36,291 bases of DNA. It comes from an uncultured Caulobacteraceae bacterium. Lineage in GTDB: Bacteria; Pseudomonadota; Alphaproteobacteria; Caulobacterales; Caulobacteraceae. Position 1 is the first letter of the stretch, and each line of letters begins with the position of its first letter. Of this stretch, positions 30,475 through 36,291 are shown one piece after another. The DNA lies in NCBI GenBank assembly GCA_946482375.1, contig CAMLRH010000002.1, positions 1-36,291 of the forward strand, in the 5' to 3' direction. Made by a program: the position numbers and the translations under genes. The notes below the pieces were generated by a model. The model was given only the letters and a program-made list of their open reading frames with translations, did no database searches and was not told the DNA's origin.

Positions 30475-33062
30475 CCGGTGTTGCGCAGGCCCGCGGCGAT
30501 GCCGGCAATGGTCAGCTGAAGACCCAGCCGCACCGCCTCGCTGTCGTCGCCTGAACGCCGGCGGGCCAGCAGCTCCAGCTGGAGGTGGTTGAGGGTGTCG
30601 ATGCCCTCGGCCGCCAGTTCGACGGACTCGGCGAGCTCCGGCTGCTGGTCGAGGAGACGCCCGCCGCCGCGGATGGCCAGCACCAGCTCGCAGGTGGCCT
30701 CGTACTCGCGCCGAATGGCTGGCCAGATGCTGTCCTCTCCCGCCAGCGCGGCGTAGCGGGCGGCGATGTCCATGTCAGCCTGCGCCAGGGCCAGCTCCAT
30801 GTTGGAGAGAAGCGAGGCGAAGAACTCGTCGGACTCGGAAAGCTCACGCAGGCGCGCGGCCGTGAGCCCGGCGCGCTCGGCGCCGCTGGCAAAGCCGTAC
30901 CAGCCCGGCAACATGAAGCGCGCCTGCGTCCAGCTGAACACCCAGGGGATGGCGCGCAGGTCCTCGATGCGGCGGGTGGCGGTGCGTGAGGCCGGGCGGC
31001 TGCCGATGTTCAGCTCGGCGATCTCGCGCACCGGTGTCGCCGACCAGAAGAAAGCTTCGAAACCCAGGGTCCCGTAGACCAGTTCGCGATAGGCGGCCTG
31101 CGACCCCTTGGCGAGCCGGCGAAGGTCGAGGCCGGTGGGCCTCGCGCCCCTCACGCTCGCGGAGGCAACAGCGCTGACGAGGCTTTCGAGGTTGCTGCGG
31201 GCGGTGGCGCGGTCGCCGTAGCGGCGGGCGATCATCTCGCCCTGCTCGGTCATGCGGATCTGGCCGCGCACGGTGCCGGAGGGCTGGGCCAGCACGGCCT
31301 CGGCGGCAGGGCCCCCGCCCCGTCCGACCGAGCCGCCGCGACCGTGGAGCAGGCGCAGTCGAACGCCGGCCTGGTCGCAGACGGAGGTCAGCGCCGAGGC
31401 AGCGCGCGACACGGCCGTTCGGGAGGCGACGTAGCCGCCGTCCTTGTTGGAGTCGGAGTAGCCGAGCACGACTTCCTGCAGTTGGCCGGCCGCCCAGCGC
31501 GCAGCGGGCAGCGCCAGCCACTGGCGCAGGATCGTCGGGGCGTGGTCGAGGTCGTCCATGGTCTCGAACAGCGGCGCGACGCGGACGGCGGCCTCGGGTT
31601 CCGGCCGGCATTGAACGAGGCCGGCCTGCTTCATCAGCACCAGCGGCTCGAGGATGTCGCTGACGCTGGCGGCCTTGGAGACGATGTAGGCGCCGATGGC
31701 CGGGCGGCCGAAGTCGCGGACGGCGGCGGCCACGGCGTCGAGGATGGAAAGCTCCCGCTTCGTCTCGTCGGAGTATTCCGAGAAGAGCGAGCGCAGCGGC
31801 CGGTCGTGGTGCAACTCGCCGGTGAGGAAGGCGACACGCGCCTCCTCCGACATGGCGAGGTAGTCGCCCATGCCGGCCTTGCGGGCCAGCTCGGCGATGA
31901 CGCGCTGATGGACATCAGCGTTCTGGCGGATGTCGATGGTGAGCAGGTGGAAGCCGCAGGCCTGCACGAGCGCGATCAGCGCCAGCAGCTTTTTGGGCAC
32001 GAAGGGCTCGCCGATGGAGGCGGTGAGGCCAAGGACCAGCGTGCGCAGGTCGGCGAGGAAGGCGTGGACGGTTGGATAGGCGTCGGCGCTCGTCTGGCCG
32101 GCGGTCAGGCGCGCGCGGGTGGCGGCGAGCCGCTCCATGATCCGCTCGATGGCCCGGCGGTATGGCTCGTCGCGGCGGTGAACCGAAAGCGCCCGGACTT
32201 CCGAGGCCAGGGCGGCGACGTCGGCCGGGACGTCCACCAGCTCGGAGGAGACGGCCAGCTCCGACCACAGGGCCTGCAGCTCGGCGAGGTAATGGTCGAG
32301 GATGACGTGCGCCTGCGCGGTCAGAGCCATGCGCAGGGTGTCCGGACCGACGCCGGGATGGCCGTCGCGGTCGCCGCCGAGCCAGGAGCCGAGCTTCAGC
32401 GGCGCGCCCTCCAGCCCCTCCTCGGCCCATTCGCCATAGAGGTCAGCCACCGCCGGCAGCAACGAGGTACGGACGAGGGCCAGGGCGTTGCGGATTTCGT
32501 CAGCGGGCGTGATGCGCTCGTTGCGGTGCAGCCGCGTCTTCCACAGCAGCGCCACCTCATGCAGCAGCTCGCTGCGCAGGCGCGCTTCCGATCTGGCGCC
32601 AAGGTGATGGCGGCGCATGGCCATGAGGGCCGAGATGCGCGCCTCGCGGTCAACTACGGCCTGGCGGCGAACTTCGGTCGGATGGGCGGTGAGCACCGGC
32701 GAGACGTGCAGGCGGCGGAAGAGCCCCTCCTCGGCCTCGAACCTGACGTCGTCTTCGGCGTGGCGGCGGCGGCCGGCGGCGTCCTCGGCGATGTTGGCGA
32801 GGATGGAGCGGCAGGCGAAGGCGCGGGCCAGGAACAGGGCCTCGTCCCCCCTCAGGCGGCCGAACAGCGCCTCCAGGCCCTCGTCGTCGCCCCGCAGGGC
32901 GCTGGCCCGCGCCTGTTCGACGAGCGCGCGGGCGGGCTCACCGTCGAGCGTCGCGATCGCCTCCAGCAGAATGGAGTCGAGCAGCCGCGCGTTCTGGCGG
33001 ACATAGCGGCCGACCGGCGCCCGAGCGGGCCGCAGCCCTGCCTCGGGTGCGTGGAAGGTCAC
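30471..33062 (-). CDS. ppc: Phosphoenolpyruvate carboxylase
   Basis: The enzyme carboxylates phosphoenolpyruvate to oxaloacetate, feeding the TCA cycle. It has about 863 residues from the GTG at 33062, one base after the phosphatase stop; an in-frame GTG at 33095 inside that gene would add 11 residues. Family motifs are clear: VLTAHPTEVRRQAV (catalytic His), LGSWLGGDRDGHPGV, VVLGYSDSNKDGGYVASRTA, LLHGRGGSVGRGGGPAAEAV, VRGQIRMTEQGEMI, and the C-terminal LTIAGIAAGLRNTG. It is the last gene of a minus-strand run, convergent with the histidine kinase. Linkage to phosphatase genes may be only positional. Confidence 0.93.
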   Translation of the reverse strand: MTFHAPEAGLRPARAPVGRYVRQNARLLDSILLEAIATLDGEPARALVEQARASALRGDDEGLEALFGRLRGDEALFLARAFACRSILANIAEDAAGRRRHAEDDVRFEAEEGLFRRLHVSPVLTAHPTEVRRQAVVDREARISALMAMRRHHLGARSEARLRSELLHEVALLWKTRLHRNERITPADEIRNALALVRTSLLPAVADLYGEWAEEGLEGAPLKLGSWLGGDRDGHPGVGPDTLRMALTAQAHVILDHYLAELQALWSELAVSSELVDVPADVAALASEVRALSVHRRDEPYRRAIERIMERLAATRARLTAGQTSADAYPTVHAFLADLRTLVLGLTASIGEPFVPKKLLALIALVQACGFHLLTIDIRQNADVHQRVIAELARKAGMGDYLAMSEEARVAFLTGELHHDRPLRSLFSEYSDETKRELSILDAVAAAVRDFGRPAIGAYIVSKAASVSDILEPLVLMKQAGLVQCRPEPEAAVRVAPLFETMDDLDHAPTILRQWLALPAARWAAGQLQEVVLGYSDSNKDGGYVASRTAVSRAASALTSVCDQAGVRLRLLHGRGGSVGRGGGPAAEAVLAQPSGTVRGQIRMTEQGEMIARRYGDRATARSNLESLVSAVASASVRGARPTGLDLRRLAKGSQAAYRELVYGTLGFEAFFWSATPVREIAELNIGSRPASRTATRRIEDLRAIPWVFSWTQARFMLPGWYGFASGAERAGLTAARLRELSESDEFFASLLSNMELALAQADMDIAARYAALAGEDSIWPAIRREYEATCELVLAIRGGGRLLDQQPELAESVELAAEGIDTLNHLQLELLARRRSGDDSEAVRLGLQLTIAGIAAGLRNTG

Positions 33063-33063
33063 C

Positions 33064-34485
33064 TCAGATCGGCTCCGGGCTGTAGTAGGCGCCACCGGCC
33101 TTGTAGCGCTCCAGGCGCTTCAGCTCTTTGGGGTCAATCTTCTCGCGCCAAGTGGCAGCGCCGTTCTTCAGGTCGGCGGGCGTGAGCACCAGCGGCTTCC
33201 AGACCGGGCCGCCCATGATGTCATAGAGGTTGTAGGCCAGCGTCGGCGTTGGACCGGCCTTGAATTCCAGCAGGCCGAAGTTGTTGCTCTTGGCGTAGAC
33301 CGGCCGCATGCGAACTTCCGGCACCTGGTCGGGCCACTTGTCGTTGGGCGTCTGCGCCAGCGGCGAGGCAACGAGGTCGTAGATGTCGTAGCCGCCCTGC
33401 TCCGAGCGCGGGATGCAGTTGATCTCGCCGACGTGGGTGTCGCCGGAGATGCAGACGACGCCCTCGATCTTCTCGTCGCGGATGAAGTCGAAGATCTCGT
33501 TGCGCTCGTGCAGGTAGGTCGCCCAGCTGTCGCCCGGCCGCTCGGCCAGGGACCAGCCGCCGCCCGCCGCCAGGATCTTGAAGGGCGCGCGGCTGGCCTT
33601 CAGCGCCCGCTTGAGCCAGGCCTTTTGAGCCGCGCCGATCATGGTCTTGTCCGGGCCGTCCGGCTTGTCGGGCGGATCGCGGTAGTAGCGGCCGTCCAAC
33701 ATGAAGAAGTCGATGCCGGCGAAGCTGTGCTGGAAGAAGACGCCGGGCACGCCCGGCAGGCCGTAGGACGGGTTGGCCCAGTAGGCCTTGAAGACCTTCA
33801 GGGAGCTGTCCTTGAAGGGCGAGCGGCTGTCGGAGTCGTTGTAGCCGAAGTCGTGGTCGTCCCAGATGGCGAGGTTGGGAATGCGGCGCAGTTGGCTCTG
33901 CAGCCGCTCGACATTTCGGCCACGGCGGTAGGTGTCGGCCAGCGCCTCTGGCACGTCGCTGTCGCCGTAGATGTTGTCGCCGAGCCAGAGGAACATGTCC
34001 GGCTCCTGGGCGGCGATGGCGCTGAAGATGCGCTGTTCGGCATCGAGCTGGATGCGCGCGCAGGACCCGAAGGCGACACGCACGTCGGCCAGGCCCGCGG
34101 GCGCGGTGCGGGCGCGGAAGGGGACCGGGGCGAAGCGATCGAGAACGCCGTCGAAACGCAGGCGGTAGTAGTAGTCCGTCGCCGGCTCGAGGCCGTCGAT
34201 GCGGAAGACGGTGACGAGGTCGTTCTCCAGCGTCGCGGGAATGGCGCCGGTGAGCTTGGCGTCGGAGAAGTCGCGCTGGCGCGCGTACTCCACCTGAACC
34301 GGCGCCTGGACGCTGACGCGGGCCCAGATGGTCAGGTGGTTGGGACCCGTGTGCCCGATCATTGGGCCCTGCAGGGCGCGCGGATAACCGAGCACGGCCG
34401 CCACGGCACCAGAGGCCGCCGACCAGAAGGCCGCCATCGCGCCGCCGGCCAGAAGCCCGCGCCTGCCGATCATCAATCTACCCAT
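33064..34485 (-). CDS. PhoD-like alkaline phosphatase, Tat-exported
   Basis: The protein has 473 residues from the ATG at 34485, which overlaps the previous stop; GGGAG is upstream. It has a twin-arginine signal (MIGRRGLLAGGAMAAF), so it is exported folded. An N-terminal beta-sandwich (HLTIWARVSVQAPVQVEYAR, GLEPATDYYYRLRFDG) precedes the PhoD metallophosphatase domain. The metal ligands are in VAFGSCA, LWLGDNIYGDSD, AIWDDHDFGYND and ISGDTHVGE. PhoD enzymes release phosphate from phosphodiesters and monoesters, with Ca/Fe cofactors. It is co-transcribed with an IMPase-type gene and an organophosphate-antiporter-like gene, consistent with phosphate-ester scavenging. Confidence 0.88.
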   Translation of the reverse strand: MGRLMIGRRGLLAGGAMAAFWSAASGAVAAVLGYPRALQGPMIGHTGPNHLTIWARVSVQAPVQVEYARQRDFSDAKLTGAIPATLENDLVTVFRIDGLEPATDYYYRLRFDGVLDRFAPVPFRARTAPAGLADVRVAFGSCARIQLDAEQRIFSAIAAQEPDMFLWLGDNIYGDSDVPEALADTYRRGRNVERLQSQLRRIPNLAIWDDHDFGYNDSDSRSPFKDSSLKVFKAYWANPSYGLPGVPGVFFQHSFAGIDFFMLDGRYYRDPPDKPDGPDKTMIGAAQKAWLKRALKASRAPFKILAAGGGWSLAERPGDSWATYLHERNEIFDFIRDEKIEGVVCISGDTHVGEINCIPRSEQGGYDIYDLVASPLAQTPNDKWPDQVPEVRMRPVYAKSNNFGLLEFKAGPTPTLAYNLYDIMGGPVWKPLVLTPADLKNGAATWREKIDPKELKRLERYKAGGAYYSPEPI

Positions 34486-35296
34486 AGCGAATGGCTCCCT
34501 GGTCGATCGGCGCCAGCGCCGCGACGAGCGGCTGGTGAATCTGCGGCGTGCAGGCAAGGCAGGTGCCGCCCATGAGGTCGAGCGCGCCGCCCTGCGTATC
34601 GGTGACGATACCGCCGGCTTCGGAGACGAGGATGGCGCCGGCGGCCATGTCCCAGGCCTTTACCGCCTGCTCCCAGAAACCGTCGAAGCGGCCGCAGGCG
34701 ACGTAGGCCATGTCCACCGCCCCGGCGCCGAGCCGCCGCATGCCGGCGATCTGCGGCGTCAGCAGGGACATCTCGTGAGCGAATTGGGCGTGGCGCGGCT
34801 TGCCCTCGAACGGGATGCCCACCGACAGCAGCGCCTCACCAAGCGAGGCGCGGCTGGAGACGCGGATCGGCTTGCCGTTCAGGAACGCCCCTCGCCCCTT
34901 CTCAGCCCAGAACATCTCGCCCGCCATCGGCACATAGGTCACGCCGGCGATGACTTCGCCGCGTCGCGCCAGGGCGATGTTCACGGCGAAGATCGGCAGG
35001 CCGACCAGGAAGTTCATGGTGCCGTCGAGCGGGTCAACGATCCAGACGTGGTCGGCGTCGCTGCCCTTCGTCAGGCCGGTCTCTTCGCCCAGGAAGCCGT
35101 AGGTCGGCTGGGCGGCGGAGAGCATGGAGCGCACCGTCTCCTCCGCCCTGGTGTCGGCCTCGGAGAAGGGGTCGCCGAAGTTGCCCTTGATCTCGACCGA
35201 CAGGCTGGGGAGATCGGCGAAGTCGAGCTTCAGCCGGTCGCCGGCCGCGCGGGCGGCATCGATCATGGCGCGCAGGGTTTGAGATACGTCGGTCAC
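34478..35296 (-). CDS. Inositol monophosphatase family protein
   Basis: The protein has 272 residues from a GTG one base after the stop of the transporter gene. The Mg-dependent phosphatase motifs are present: GFLGEETG (metal Glu), VWIVDPLDGTMNFLVGLPIF (DPLDGT), and KAWDMAAGAILVSEAGG (WDxAAG). It probably hydrolyses inositol-1-phosphate or a related sugar or nucleotide phosphate in the cytoplasm. SuhB, CysQ-like and HisN-like members share these motifs, so the exact substrate is open. It overlaps the phoD-like gene by 8 bp, so the two are likely co-translated. Confidence 0.9.
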   Translation of the reverse strand: MTDVSQTLRAMIDAARAAGDRLKLDFADLPSLSVEIKGNFGDPFSEADTRAEETVRSMLSAAQPTYGFLGEETGLTKGSDADHVWIVDPLDGTMNFLVGLPIFAVNIALARRGEVIAGVTYVPMAGEMFWAEKGRGAFLNGKPIRVSSRASLGEALLSVGIPFEGKPRHAQFAHEMSLLTPQIAGMRRLGAGAVDMAYVACGRFDGFWEQAVKAWDMAAGAILVSEAGGIVTDTQGGALDLMGGTCLACTPQIHQPLVAALAPIDQGAIRYG

Positions 35297-35297
35297 G

Positions 35298-36291
35298 TCA
35301 GTCCCGCAGCTTGGTGCGCCAGAGGCTCGAGGCGAGCACGACCGAAAGGACCGAGGCGCCGAGCCAGAACCAGATGGCGGTGCTGAAGTCGTAGGTGCGC
35401 ACGCCGTTCTCCACCGTCATGCCGTTGTCGATCAGGATGCCGGAGACCTGTTCCTGGATCGCGGTGCCCACGTAGCTGAAGATGCCGATCACCCCCATGA
35501 CGGCGCCGGCGACGCGCTTGGGCGCGATGTCCACCGCGAAGAGGCCGCCCAGCGAGGTGACCAGACCCGTCATGCCAAGGCCGAACAGCACCATGCCGAC
35601 GAAGAGCACCGGCAGGTCGCGCGGTCCAAAGAAGATCAGCAGCATGCCGATCACCTCCAGCACCCCGAAGAGGAGGTTGGCGGGCGGACGGCGGGCGTTG
35701 AAATACTTGTCGGAGATCCAGCCGAAGCCGATGGCGCCGGCGATGCCGGCGATGGTGCTGACCATCAGCATCGTGCCGGCCAGCGGCAGCGACAGCCCCC
35801 GCTCTTCCTGCAGGTAGAGGACGCCCCAGGAGTTGATGGCGTAGCGGGTGACGTAGTTGAGCGCCGAGGCCAGCGCGAGCACCCAGATGGCCGGGATGGC
35901 CAGCACGGAAAGCTGCTGGCGGAAGACGCTCGAGGCCGCCGGTTTGGCGGGGCCTTCGTAGTGATCGTTTTTCCATTCGGCGACGGTCGGCAGGCCCAGC
36001 GTACGCGGCCGGTCCTGCACGAGGAGGTAGGTGCCGAGGGCCACGGCGAGACCCAAGATGCCCGGGCCCCAGAAGCCCCAGCGCCAGCCGAGGTAGGCCA
36101 CCAGGCCGCCGACCGCCACGAAGGTCAGGCCCTCGCCAATCGAGTGGGCCGTGCTCCAGATGCCATAAGCGCGGCCGCGCTCCTTGTTGGAATACCAGGC
36201 GGTCATGGCGACGACGCCGCCCGGCGCGCCAAAGCTCTGGAACCAGCCGTTCAGGCCCCAGATCAGCGCCGCGGCCGCGACCGTCGTCGAA
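35298..36291 (-). CDS. MFS transporter, organophosphate:phosphate antiporter-like (partial)
   Basis: 330 codons are visible and the gene continues past the window edge, so the N-terminus (at least helices 1-2) is missing. The edge encodes ALIWGLNGWFQSFGAPGGVV, and MTAWYSNKERGRAYGIWSTA follows with HSIGEGL. This resembles the conserved GWFQ and W..KERG.A..IWNTAH pattern of the OPA family (GlpT/UhpC). Further transmembrane helices run to the C-terminus (VLFVGMVLFGLGMTGLVTSL, FWLGASVLSVVLASSLWRTK). These antiporters exchange phosphate esters for phosphate. The two phosphatase-type genes after it, spaced by 1 bp or overlapping, support a phosphate-ester uptake operon. Confidence 0.82.
   Translation of the reverse strand, partial: STTVAAAALIWGLNGWFQSFGAPGGVVAMTAWYSNKERGRAYGIWSTAHSIGEGLTFVAVGGLVAYLGWRWGFWGPGILGLAVALGTYLLVQDRPRTLGLPTVAEWKNDHYEGPAKPAASSVFRQQLSVLAIPAIWVLALASALNYVTRYAINSWGVLYLQEERGLSLPLAGTMLMVSTIAGIAGAIGFGWISDKYFNARRPPANLLFGVLEVIGMLLIFFGPRDLPVLFVGMVLFGLGMTGLVTSLGGLFAVDIAPKRVAGAVMGVIGIFSYVGTAIQEQVSGILIDNGMTVENGVRTYDFSTAIWFWLGASVLSVVLASSLWRTKLRD

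Noticed and set aside
31344..33185. 613-codon open frame antisense to ppc
   Set aside because: The opposite strand carries all catalytic motifs of phosphoenolpyruvate carboxylase; the antisense product is low-complexity Gly/Val/Gln-rich.
1..36291. CRISPR array or rRNA genes
   Set aside because: No evenly spaced direct repeats with unique spacers and no rRNA-like sequence were seen; the repetitive DNA at 1-7600 is coding Rhs repeat.

Overview
The window is GC-rich DNA with dense, often overlapping genes and Sec/Tat-exported proteins. It most resembles an alphaproteobacterium, probably of the Caulobacteraceae (Caulobacter/Phenylobacterium type). That placement is inferred from base composition and protein style, not from a marker gene.

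Region 1 (1-8560) is an Rhs polymorphic-toxin locus, read on the minus strand. A complete, signal-peptide-bearing Rhs protein (7644-3433) ends in a C-terminal domain resembling polymorphic toxin type 44. A lipoprotein gene overlapping its 3' end is the probable immunity gene. Three further displaced Rhs pieces follow (3102-2791, 2388-793, 389 to the window edge). They are separated by small genes for an exported lipoprotein with a Sel1-like tail and for a three-helix membrane protein. This is the layout of an orphan rhs-CT/immunity cassette array. 732 bp of Rhs core are identical in two places. A divergent exported protein (7762-8562) carries YD-type and cadherin-like repeats.

Region 2 (8683-25900) is a mobile accessory island. 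It starts with a degenerate IS6-family element, followed by two anti-phage modules in tandem: a Gabija pair (OLD-type ATPase/TOPRIM nuclease GajA plus UvrD-like GajB, joined by GTGA) and a very large DUF4011-helicase-Vsr-like nuclease-DUF3320 protein. The latter overlaps by ATGA with a WYL plus TerB-like protein that may be its partner or sensor. A 43-bp inverted repeat separates these from a convergent serine recombinase operon (recombinase, DUF2924, DUF3489). Upstream of that lie DUF5681 and ParB-methyltransferase genes, an XRE regulator, an exported VasI/TagO-like protein and a large HTH/coiled-coil protein of unknown role.

Region 3 (26062-36291) looks like core chromosome. A TonB-dependent receptor is divergent from a PepSY protein/response regulator/histidine kinase operon. 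Convergent to that runs a minus-strand gene set: an organophosphate-antiporter-like MFS transporter (cut by the window end), an inositol-monophosphatase-family enzyme, a Tat-exported PhoD-like phosphatase and phosphoenolpyruvate carboxylase. The first three of these suggest phosphate-ester scavenging and uptake.

The best candidates for something new are the DUF4011 helicase-nuclease with its WYL/TerB partner, the unusual Cys in the GajA P-loop, and the Rhs cassette array with paired membrane/lipoprotein immunity candidates.
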